This document shows, piece after piece, positions 57,252 to 64,000 of a DNA stretch of 64,000 nucleotides; the stretch's first letter is position 1, and each line of letters starts with the position of its first letter. The notes under the pieces are model-generated. The model made no database searches and was not told where the DNA came from. It saw nothing but the letters and a program-made list of their open reading frames with translations. The translations under genes and the position numbers were made by a program. Source of the DNA: Pseudomonas sp. KBW05 (lineage in GTDB: Bacteria > Pseudomonadota > Gammaproteobacteria > Pseudomonadales > Pseudomonadaceae). The stretch is taken from the NCBI RefSeq assembly GCF_003852405.1, contig NZ_QAJM01000007.1, positions 388,116 through 452,115 of the forward strand, read 5' to 3'.

Positions 57252-58898
57252 CTATTTTTTGCCGGTCAGGCCACCGAGCAAACCGCCCAGGCCGCCGCCG
57301 CTGGTGCTCGCCCCGGCACTGGCGCTGGCGCCGGCAGATGCGCTGCCGCCCAGGTTCAGGCCGCCGCCGAGCAAACCACCACCGCTACCGCTGGTACCAC
57401 CGGTGACCAGGCCGCCCACCGAGGTCACGGTGTTACCGACTGCGCTGACGGTGCCGCCCAGGGCATTGGTGACCGGGTTGGCATTGGTGCCGGTGATTTT
57501 ACCGCCCAGGCCGCTGACGGCGCTGCCGACGTTGGTCACCAGGCCGTTGACCGGAGCCCCCAGGCCAGTGCTGTTGCCAACGTTTTGGGTAAGGCTGGTG
57601 ACGCCACTGGTGACAGGGTTGAGTGCGCTGCCCAGGCTGGTGGTGAGTGCCGCGACTGGAGCACCTGCTGCGGTGTTCGGTACGCCGCTGCCGCCCAGCA
57701 AGGTGCCCAGGGATGCAACCGTGCCGCCTACGCTGCCACCGGTGACGCCAGCGGCGCTGACCACGCCGTTGGTGTTGCCTGCGTTCAGGCCGTTACCGGC
57801 GCCGGCGATCACGCCGCCGATGAGTTCCGGCAGGCCAAGGTTGCCAGTGCCAATGCCGCCGCCGGAACCGCTGCCGGTGCCAGTGGTTGGGTTGACATAG
57901 CCGCCGGCGCTGCCGACCACGGTGCCTACGCCATTCAGCACGCCGCCCACGGCGCCCGTCACAGGGTTGCCAGTGCCGCCAGCGCCGGCGACTTTATCGC
58001 CGAGGCCGTCGACGGTACTGCCGACTTTGTTCAGCAGGCCGCCAACCGGGCTGCCCAGGCCGGTTGCGCTGCCTACTTGGCCGGTGGTTTTTTCTACGAG
58101 AGAAACCACTGGCACCAGCACTTTGGCGCCCACGGTATTGGTGACCGAACCCAACGGGCCGGTGGTGCTGGCGGTGCTCAGGGTGTCGCCGAGCATGGTC
58201 ACGACGTTGCCGACTTTATCGACCACACCGCCGACCACTGGCGCGGCGCCGCTGACTACCGGTACTTGGCCGAGCAAGGTAGCGACATTGCCACCGGTGG
58301 TGCTCACACCATCACCCAGGTCGGAGACCGCGTTGCCCACACCAGCCAGGGTGGTGCCCACGGCATTGCTGTTGGTGCCGATAGTGCCCAGCCCGCCTGA
58401 CAGGCCAGTGCCGATGCTGCCAACCGCGTTGCCGGTCGCAGTGACCAGGCCGCCCGTGGTGGCGCCGACAATCGGCAAGCTGCCCAGGGTGGTGCCGAGG
58501 CTGCCGACCGCGGTGCCTACGCCCGTTACGGTGTCGCCTACGGTGTCCACGACCGTCGCGGTGACCAGAGGGGTGGTGGTGCCGCCACCGGTGCCACCGC
58601 CTGTACCGCCGCCAGTGCCACCGCCTGTACCTCCTCCTGTGCCGCCACCTGTACCACCACCGGTGCCACCACCTGTACCGCCGCCAGTGCCGCCGCCCGT
58701 GCCACCACCAGTTCCGCCGCCAGTACCGCCACCGGTACCACCGCCTGTGCCACCGGTACCGGCTGTTGTGTCGTCAGTGGAGGACGAGCCACCGCTGTGA
58801 TGCCCGCCACCACCGCTGCTGCAGCCGCCGAGCGTCAGTGCTACTGCCAGGGCCAGCGCGGTACTTGCTTTCCAAAACACTACTTGTTGAGTTTTCAT
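57252..58898 (-). CDS. Glycine-rich repeat lipoprotein, possible surface or matrix protein
   Basis: A 548-residue lipoprotein: signal peptide with lipobox LGGC (Cys about residue 26), a Ser/His/Gly segment, then about 56 residues of GGGT-type four-residue repeats (residues about 48-104). After that, some 400 residues of loosely repeated Val/Gly/Thr/Leu sequence built on motifs such as VGNAV, LGT and VTG, with almost no charged or aromatic residues. The end has a Gly/Ala/Ser tail closing GLLGGLTGKK. It has no TPS secretion domain. Databases may label it collagen-like, but its period is four, not Gly-X-Y. Low complexity and anchor suggest an outer-membrane fibre or matrix role (inference). Confidence 0.78.
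   Translation of the reverse strand: MKTQQVVFWKASTALALAVALTLGGCSSGGGGHHSGGSSSTDDTTAGTGGTGGGTGGGTGGGTGGGTGGGTGGGTGGGTGGGTGGGTGGGTGGGTGGGTGGGTGGGTTTPLVTATVVDTVGDTVTGVGTAVGSLGTTLGSLPIVGATTGGLVTATGNAVGSIGTGLSGGLGTIGTNSNAVGTTLAGVGNAVSDLGDGVSTTGGNVATLLGQVPVVSGAAPVVGGVVDKVGNVVTMLGDTLSTASTTGPLGSVTNTVGAKVLVPVVSLVEKTTGQVGSATGLGSPVGGLLNKVGSTVDGLGDKVAGAGGTGNPVTGAVGGVLNGVGTVVGSAGGYVNPTTGTGSGSGGGIGTGNLGLPELIGGVIAGAGNGLNAGNTNGVVSAAGVTGGSVGGTVASLGTLLGGSGVPNTAAGAPVAALTTSLGSALNPVTSGVTSLTQNVGNSTGLGAPVNGLVTNVGSAVSGLGGKITGTNANPVTNALGGTVSAVGNTVTSVGGLVTGGTSGSGGGLLGGGLNLGGSASAGASASAGASTSGGGLGGLLGGLTGKK
58587..58754. repeat. Fourteen tandem 12-base repeats inside the glycine-rich gene
   Basis: Fourteen consecutive 12-base units of the form RCCNGTDCCNCC are read on the minus strand as four-residue Gly-Gly-Gly-Thr units. 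Units differ at synonymous sites, so the array is old or under selection for protein sequence. Copy changes would stay in frame. Confidence 0.9.
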
Positions 58899-59199
58899 GA
58901 TTGAGTTCCCTGCACCTGTACAACCTTGGTTGTCTTCAAACACTCGCCATTTCTATGGAAGGCGATGCGTTTGTCCGTGTAGCTATAACAGGCCAGGGGG
59001 CTCTTTCTGACAATGCTCAACTTGGTATTAACGATTTATATACGGTCGTAAAGTCTCTGCTTAGGGACTAATACCAAGGGTATAAGATGTGGATGTTTCA
59101 AGATGTATATTTGTTTTTAATCAATGGCTTGAATGAAATAGCGGACTTTATAAAGTCCGCTATAACTTAGGGTGTATATATACAATTAAGGAGTGTGTT
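58899..59199 (-). promoter_or_regulatory. Long A+T-rich control region of the glycine-rich lipoprotein gene
   Basis: This 301-base region has no gene. From about 59019 onward it is markedly A+T-rich. It contains a perfect 10-base inverted repeat, CTTGGTATTA (59021-59030) and TAATACCAAG (59069-59078), with centres 48 bases apart. The words GACAATGCTC and GACTAATAC also occur in the flp upstream region. This fits a regulated promoter, perhaps under the same control as flp. Confidence 0.45.
59138..59163. terminator. 26-base perfect palindrome after the MaoC gene
   Basis: ATAGCGGACTTTA followed directly by its complement TAAAGTCCGCTAT. It lies 36 bases past the maoC-like stop. On the minus strand it is followed by TTTCATT, so it may be a weak terminator; it could also be an operator for the neighbouring lipoprotein gene. 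Confidence 0.5.
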
Positions 59200-60048
59200 T
59201 CAGGCGATCGGCTGCCATTTGCCTACCATATGTTCAATATCGCCCGCGCCGCTCAAGCGACATTCACCCGCTGAACCGGCGGCGCTGGCAAACAACGTCA
59301 CTTCACTGGGCAGGCGCACGGGTTTCCTGAACTCGACGCTGATCTCAACATTGGCGGCGGGCAAGTGTTCGCCCAAGGCGGCGAGGGTGTACGCCTTGTT
59401 CCACAGCCCGTGGGCGATGGCCTGGGGAAAACCGAACAGCTTGGCGGTCAGGGCGCTGAGGTGGATCGGGTTGTAGTCGCCGCTGACCCGGGCATAACGC
59501 CGGCCGATATCGGCGGGGGCTTGCCAGCGCATCAGCTCGCTGACGTCGGTTGGGCTCGGTTGCGCCGCGTCCTCGGGTTCGCCGTCGAGCTTTACGCCTC
59601 GGCAAAGCATGCGGCTTTCGGCTTCCCACAGCAGGCCGAGGGCATCTTCGACGGTGGTTACCAGCTCGAAGGTCGCGCCCTTGGGGTGCGGCTTGAGGTT
59701 GCGCGCGCGGACGCTGAGGGTCAGCTCGCTGACACCGCCCAGGGGTCGGTGGATACGGATGGTATTGCTCAAGTGAATCAGCCCCAGCAGCGGGAAGGGG
59801 AAGCTGTTGTCGGTGAGCAACTGCATCTGCAAGCCGAACGCGAGGACATGGGGATAAGTCGCCGGCAGCATCGGGCTGTCGGCAAACCCGCAGACCTTGC
59901 GGTATTTTGCGACAGCGTTGGGGTTGACGGTCACCCGGCAGCGTAGCCCGCGCTCGGGCAACGCGGTGCCGGTGATCTTGCGTTTGAGTGCCGCGCGCCA
60001 ATACAGCGGCGGCAGCGAGGGTGTGCTGTGCAACGTTTGCCAGTCCAT
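59200..60048 (-). CDS. MaoC-like (R)-specific enoyl-CoA hydratase/dehydratase
   Basis: A 282-residue double hot-dog type protein. The C-terminal half carries a hydratase-2 motif (YARVSGDYNPIHLSALTA near residue 205, with catalytic Asp and His) and then AIAHGLWNKAYTLAAL. The N-terminal half (about 1-150) is the degenerate hot-dog that binds the acyl chain. It likely hydrates or dehydrates 3-hydroxyacyl-CoA. It follows the FabG4-like gene by two bases. The ATG at 60048 (MDWQTLHSTPSLPPLYWRAA) was preferred to the frame start at 60078. Confidence 0.88.
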   Translation of the reverse strand: MDWQTLHSTPSLPPLYWRAALKRKITGTALPERGLRCRVTVNPNAVAKYRKVCGFADSPMLPATYPHVLAFGLQMQLLTDNSFPFPLLGLIHLSNTIRIHRPLGGVSELTLSVRARNLKPHPKGATFELVTTVEDALGLLWEAESRMLCRGVKLDGEPEDAAQPSPTDVSELMRWQAPADIGRRYARVSGDYNPIHLSALTAKLFGFPQAIAHGLWNKAYTLAALGEHLPAANVEISVEFRKPVRLPSEVTLFASAAGSAGECRLSGAGDIEHMVGKWQPIA

Positions 60049-60050
60049 GC

Positions 60051-61394
60051 CTACGCTCCCAAGAGACTTTGCCCACATACCCGCAGCGTCTGCCCGTTGA
60101 CGGCACCGCTGCCCGGCTGGCCGAGCCAGGCCACGGCTTCGGCTACGTCCTGCGGCAAGCCGCCCTGGCCCAGCGAGCTCATGCGGCGCCCGGCTTCACG
60201 CAAGGCAAAGGGAATATGCGCGGTCATCTGGGTTTCGATAAACCCCGGCGCCACCGCGTTGATGCTGATCCCCCGGTCTTTGAGCAACGGCGCCCAGGCT
60301 TGTGCGAGGCCGATCAAACCGGCCTTGCTCGCGGCGTAGTTGGTTTGCCCGCGATTGCCGGCGATGCCGCTGATGGACGCCAGCAGCACCACGCGGGCGT
60401 TGTCGTGCAAAGTGCCGCTGTCGATCAGCGCCTGGGTCAGCACTTGCGGGGCATTGAGGTTCACTGCCAACACCGCGTCCCAGTATTCCGGGGTCATGTT
60501 GGCCAGGGTTTTGTCGCGGGTGATGCCGGCGTTGTGTACGAGGATGTCGAGGCCATCGGGCAGGTGGTCGATCAACTGCTGGGCGGCGTCGGCGGCGCAG
60601 ATATCCAGCGCCACGCTGCGCGCACCCAGGCGGGCGGCGAGGGCGTCGAGGTCGCCCTTGGCCTGGGGCACGTCGAGCAGGATGACGTCCGCACCGTCGC
60701 GGGCCAGGGTTTCGGCGATGGCCGCGCCGATGCCACGGGCGGCGCCAGTGACCAGCGCCTTGCGCCCGGCGAGGGGGCGAGTCCAGTCTTCGACCTGGGT
60801 TGCGCACGCTTGCAGGCGAATCACCTGCCCGGAGATGTAGGCGCTTTTGGGCGAGAGGAAGAAGCGCAAGGCGCCCTCCAACTGGTCCTCGGCACCGTCG
60901 CCGACGTAGAGCAATTGCAGGACGCCGCCATTGCGCAGCTCCTTGGCCAGGGAGCGGCCGAAACCGTCGAGGGCTCGTTGGGCACTGGCGGCGAAGGGGT
61001 CGTCGAGGCTTTCCGGCGCCCGGCCGAGGATCACCAGGTGCGCGCTGTTATCGAGGTTTTTCAGCAACGGTTGGAAGAATTCGCGCAGTTGCTTGAGTTG
61101 GTCGGTGTGCTGCAACTCGCTGGCGTCGAACACCACTGCCTTGAGTTTTGGACCATGGCCGGGAATCCAGGTCGAGGTCTCGTCGCCGTAGGTGTAGATA
61201 GCATCGGTGAGTTTGTGGGCAAAGGCCTGCACCTTACCCGCCAGCGCACCGCCGCCCAGCAGCAGCGCCCCTTCCACCGGGCGCAGGCGTCCGGCTTGCC
61301 AGCGTTCCAGGCGTACCGGTGACGGCAGGCCAAGGGCGGCGACCAGGCGATGGCCGAGGCTTGAGTTGGCGAAGTCGATATAACGGTCAGACAT
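60051..61394 (-). CDS. FabG4-like 3-oxoacyl-(ACP/CoA) reductase
   Basis: A 447-residue two-domain short-chain dehydrogenase. Residues about 1-205 are the flavodoxin-like N-terminal domain of the high-molecular-weight FabG4 type. Residues about 208-447 are the reductase: ALVTGAARGIGAAIAETLA (cofactor loop near 212), ILVHNAGITRD near 290, Ser in VLLASISGIAG near 343 and YAASKAGLIGL near 356, so the catalytic Ser-Tyr-Lys is complete. It probably makes (R)-3-hydroxyacyl-CoA. Co-transcribed with the MaoC-like gene and divergent from a thiolase. Confidence 0.9.
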   Translation of the reverse strand: MSDRYIDFANSSLGHRLVAALGLPSPVRLERWQAGRLRPVEGALLLGGGALAGKVQAFAHKLTDAIYTYGDETSTWIPGHGPKLKAVVFDASELQHTDQLKQLREFFQPLLKNLDNSAHLVILGRAPESLDDPFAASAQRALDGFGRSLAKELRNGGVLQLLYVGDGAEDQLEGALRFFLSPKSAYISGQVIRLQACATQVEDWTRPLAGRKALVTGAARGIGAAIAETLARDGADVILLDVPQAKGDLDALAARLGARSVALDICAADAAQQLIDHLPDGLDILVHNAGITRDKTLANMTPEYWDAVLAVNLNAPQVLTQALIDSGTLHDNARVVLLASISGIAGNRGQTNYAASKAGLIGLAQAWAPLLKDRGISINAVAPGFIETQMTAHIPFALREAGRRMSSLGQGGLPQDVAEAVAWLGQPGSGAVNGQTLRVCGQSLLGA

Positions 61395-61507
61395 GGAACG
61401 CTCTCCGAATGCTGGGGTTCAAAGGGTTGACCACCCCGGGACGGTAGTCGTTCGATCAGCCTAGGCTAGGCTGAATGATTCCACCCACAACCTTCAGGGA
61501 GCTTTCC

Positions 61508-62785
61508 ATGACTCAATTGCGCCGCGTAGCGATCATTGGCGGTAACCGCATTCCCTTCGCCCGCTCTAATGGTCCGTACGCCACGGCGAGCAACCAGGCG
61601 ATGTTGACGGCGGCGCTGGAAGGCCTGATCGAACGCTACAACCTGCATGGCCTGCGCCTGGGCGAGGTGGCGGCGGGCGCGGTGCTCAAGCATTCCCGTG
61701 ACTTCAACCTGACCCGCGAATGCGTGCTCGGCTCGCGCCTGTCGCCGCAAACCCCGGCCTATGACATCCAGCAAGCGTGCGGCACCGGCCTGGAAGCCGC
61801 GTTGCTGGTGGCCAACAAGATCGCCCTCGGCCAGATCGAGTGCGGGATTGCCGGCGGTGTGGACACCACGTCCGACGCGCCGATTGGCGTGAATGAAGGG
61901 CTGCGCAAGATCCTGCTGCAAGCCAACCGCAGCAAATCCATGGCCGACAAGCTGAAGGTCCTGCTGCAACTGCGTCCCCATCACCTCAAGCCGGAACTGC
62001 CGCGCAATGGCGAACCACGTACAGGGTTGTCCATGGGGCAACACTGCGAACTGATGGCCCAGACCTGGCAGATTCCCCGCGCCGAGCAGGATCAGCTAGC
62101 CCTGGAAAGCCATCAGAAAATGGCGGCGGCTTACGCCGAAGGCTGGCACAACGATTTGCTCACGCCGTTCCTCGGCCTGACCCGTGACAACAACCTGCGC
62201 CCGGACCTGACCCTGGAGAAACTCGCCGCGCTCAAGCCGGCATTCGAACGCAGCGAAAAGGGCACGCTCACCGCGGGCAACTCCACTCCGCTCACCGATG
62301 GTGCGTCGTTGGTGCTGCTGGGCAGCGAGGCCTGGGCGAAAGAGCGCGGTTTGCCGATCCTCGCGTATTTGCGCGATGGTGAAGCGGCGGCGGTGGATTT
62401 CGTCAACGGCGACGAAGGCCTGCTGATGGCTCCGGTGTATGCGGTACCACGCTTGTTGGCGAGGAATGGTCTGACGCTGCAAGATTTCGATTACTACGAG
62501 ATCCACGAAGCCTTCGCGGCCCAGGTGTTGTGTACGCTCAAGGCGTGGGAGGATGCGGACTACTGCAAGACGCGCCTGGGGCTGGATGCACCACTGGGGA
62601 GCATCGACCGCAGCCGCTTGAATGTGAAGGGCAGTTCCCTGGCGGCGGGGCATCCGTTTGCGGCCACAGGTGGGCGTATCGTCGCCAACCTGGCCAAGTT
62701 GCTGGATGCAGCAGGCAAGGGGCGCGGGCTGATTTCCATCTGCGCGGCGGGAGGGCAGGGCGTCACGGCGATCATTGAACGGTGA
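61508..62785 (+). CDS. Acetyl-CoA C-acyltransferase (thiolase, FadI-like)
   Basis: A 425-residue thiolase. The nucleophilic Cys is in DIQQACGTGLEAAL near residue 90, the His in YYEIHEAFAAQVL near residue 340, and the second Cys in ISICAAGGQGVTAII near the C-terminus; NVKGSSLAAGHPFAATGGR near residue 378 is the family signature. It cleaves or forms 3-ketoacyl-CoA. GGGAG is seven bases before the ATG at 61508. Divergent from the FabG4-like/MaoC pair, so the three probably form one pathway. Confidence 0.92.
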   Translation: MTQLRRVAIIGGNRIPFARSNGPYATASNQAMLTAALEGLIERYNLHGLRLGEVAAGAVLKHSRDFNLTRECVLGSRLSPQTPAYDIQQACGTGLEAALLVANKIALGQIECGIAGGVDTTSDAPIGVNEGLRKILLQANRSKSMADKLKVLLQLRPHHLKPELPRNGEPRTGLSMGQHCELMAQTWQIPRAEQDQLALESHQKMAAAYAEGWHNDLLTPFLGLTRDNNLRPDLTLEKLAALKPAFERSEKGTLTAGNSTPLTDGASLVLLGSEAWAKERGLPILAYLRDGEAAAVDFVNGDEGLLMAPVYAVPRLLARNGLTLQDFDYYEIHEAFAAQVLCTLKAWEDADYCKTRLGLDAPLGSIDRSRLNVKGSSLAAGHPFAATGGRIVANLAKLLDAAGKGRGLISICAAGGQGVTAIIER

Positions 62786-62909
62786 AAGTGGCCCATTGGA
62801 TGCATTCTTAAGTGATCAACGGTCGGTAGCCCCTCCCACCGGCGAGCCGATTGCCGTATAACGAGTGCCATACGCGTATTTGGTAATAAAGGACCCACAA
62901 TAAAAGCTG

Positions 62910-63809
62910 ATGAAGACTCCTAAACGCATTGAACCCCTGATCGAAGACGGTCTGGTCGACGAAGTGCTGCGCCCACTCATGAGTGGTAAAGAAGCAGCTG
63001 TTTATGTGGTGCGCTGCGGCAACGAATTGCGTTGCGCCAAGGTTTACAAGGAGGCGAACAAACGAAGTTTTCGTCAAGCGTCCGAATACCAGGAGGGCCG
63101 CAAGGTCCGTAACAGTCGTCAGGCCCGGGCCATGGCCAAGGGCTCCAAGTTCGGCAAGAAAGAAACCGAAGACGCCTGGCAGAACGCTGAAGTGGCGGCG
63201 TTGTTCCGCCTGGCCGGTGCGGGCGTTCGCGTGCCCCAGCCGTTCGACTTCCTCGAAGGCGTGCTGTTGATGGAACTGGTGGCCGACGAGTACGGCGATG
63301 CGGCGCCGCGTCTGAACGACGTGGTGCTGGAGCCGGACCAGGCGCGTGAATACCACGCTTTCCTGATTTCGCAGATCGTGCTGATGCTGTGTACCGGCCT
63401 GGTGCATGGTGACTTGTCCGAGTTCAACGTACTGCTCACGCCGACCGGCCCGGTGATTATCGACCTGCCCCAGGCGGTGGATGCGGCGGGCAACAACCAC
63501 GCGTTCAGCATGCTGGAGCGGGATGTGGGCAACATGGCGTCGTACTTCGGGCGCTTTGCGCCGGAGTTGAAGAAGACCAAGTACGCCAAGGAAATGTGGG
63601 CGTTGTACGAAGCCGGTACCTTGCACCCGGCCAGCGTCTTGACCGGCGAGTTCGATGAGCCGGAAGAGTTGGCGGATGTCGGCGGTGTGATCCGCGAGAT
63701 TGAAGCGGCGCGGCTGGATGAAGAGCGCCGGCAGGCGATTCGGGCGGCGGATGATGCGCCGCCGAGCAAAGTGCCGGACGAGCCACCGCCGCCGCCTTGG
63801 ATGCAGTAA
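62910..63809 (+). CDS. RIO1-type serine/threonine protein kinase
   Basis: A 299-residue protein with a RIO kinase core: MSGKEAAVYVVRCGN near residue 24 (nucleotide loop), CAKVYKEANKRSF near residue 42 with the catalytic Lys, GLVHGDLSEFNVLLT near residue 168 with the catalytic Asp, and VIIDLPQAVD near residue 188 with the metal-binding Asp. The C-terminal 60 residues are charged and Pro-rich and probably disordered. RIO kinases act in ribosome maturation in archaea and eukaryotes; the bacterial role is poorly known. Confidence 0.9.
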   Translation: MKTPKRIEPLIEDGLVDEVLRPLMSGKEAAVYVVRCGNELRCAKVYKEANKRSFRQASEYQEGRKVRNSRQARAMAKGSKFGKKETEDAWQNAEVAALFRLAGAGVRVPQPFDFLEGVLLMELVADEYGDAAPRLNDVVLEPDQAREYHAFLISQIVLMLCTGLVHGDLSEFNVLLTPTGPVIIDLPQAVDAAGNNHAFSMLERDVGNMASYFGRFAPELKKTKYAKEMWALYEAGTLHPASVLTGEFDEPEELADVGGVIREIEAARLDEERRQAIRAADDAPPSKVPDEPPPPPWMQ

Positions 63810-63837
63810 TTTTCAGGCCAGCGGAGATCTGAAAAAT

Positions 63838-63924
63838 GTGGGAGCGGGCTTGCTCGCGAATGCGGTGGATCAGTGAATATATCTTTGACTGACACACCGC
63901 CTTCGCGAGCAAGCCCGCTCCCAC
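63838..63924. repeat. REP doublet (REPIN) after the RIO kinase gene
   Basis: Symmetrical GTGGGAGCGGGCTTGCTCGC pair between two convergent genes, 28 bases past the RIO kinase stop. Confidence 0.94.
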
Positions 63925-63939
63925 ATTTTTTGATTGGGG

Positions 63940-64000
63940 TTAGTCCAACAAGCGGGTGATGGCCCGTACGATCATCTCGACCTCTTTGGCATCCAGGGTC
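63940..64000 (-). CDS. C-terminal end of an unidentified protein (truncated by the window)
   Basis: Reading the minus strand from the window edge gives a frame that ends LDAKEVEMIVRAITRLLD followed by TAA at 63940-63942. This is a typical amphipathic helix at the end of a protein. Too short to name. Convergent with the RIO kinase gene. Confidence 0.5.
   Translation of the reverse strand, partial: TLDAKEVEMIVRAITRLLD

Noticed and set aside
58587-58754. Possible CRISPR-like array
   Set aside because: The units are contiguous 12-mers inside a coding frame with no spacers.
57922-58800. A plus-strand frame rich in PPVP repeats opposite the glycine-rich lipoprotein gene
   Set aside because: It is the complement of the GGGT repeat array. 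The minus-strand frame has a signal peptide with lipobox and a terminator after it.

Overview
This 64 kb window looks like a chromosomal segment of a Pseudomonas of the P. fluorescens group. Three things suggest this. The order retS-purD-purH-fis-dusB-(zinc-ribbon protein)-prmA-accC-accB-aroQ-chemoreceptor-gcbA-DUF2333-NUDIX-sui1-speA matches the P. aeruginosa PA4856 to PA4839 neighbourhood as I recall it. Coding density and G+C are high. Eleven copies of one REP-type inverted repeat (half-sites GTGGGAGCGGGCTTGCTCGC) of the kind abundant in fluorescent pseudomonads are scattered between genes. I see no rRNA, tRNA, CRISPR array, prophage or IS element.

Layout. 1-4260: late corrin-ring genes cobG-cobH-cobI-cobJ of oxygen-dependent B12 synthesis, overlapping start to stop. 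4498-5870: an unrecognised protein and a MarC membrane protein. 6049-26863: the conserved housekeeping and signalling block, with retS and the diguanylate cyclase gcbA (biofilm control), purine synthesis (purD, purH), dusB-fis, prmA, the biotin carboxylase operon aroQ-accB-accC, a chemoreceptor and speA. 27017-39743: a lipoprotein esterase, a MATE pump, the periplasmic defence pair alpha-2-macroglobulin and pbpC, a MazG-like pyrophosphohydrolase, cmoM and two DUF4136 lipoproteins.

39989-55241: a complete Flp/Tad type IVb pilus locus. It holds minor pilin-like proteins (tadG, tadF), a two-component system (pprA, pprB), a prepilin peptidase (fppA), the assembly operon rcpC-rcpA-tadZ-tadA-tadB-tadC-tadD-DUF3613, two tandem flp pilin genes and a stand-alone receiver protein. 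This 15 kb block has no internal REP element but has one on each side. 55392-58898: a TpsB/ShlB-like outer-membrane translocator downstream of a glycine-rich lipoprotein gene with fourteen GGGT-type repeats. This pair is the best candidate here for an undescribed surface system, possibly co-regulated with the pilus. 59200-62785: a MaoC hydratase, a FabG4-like reductase and a divergent thiolase. 62910-63809: a RIO kinase. The window ends inside the C-terminus of an unidentified minus-strand gene.

The recurring theme is surface life. RetS (planktonic/biofilm switch), GcbA (c-di-GMP), PprA/PprB with the Tad pilus, and the translocator/glycine-rich lipoprotein pair are all adhesion or matrix functions, set among conserved metabolic genes. 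Statements about synteny come from memory of P. aeruginosa gene order and were not computed.
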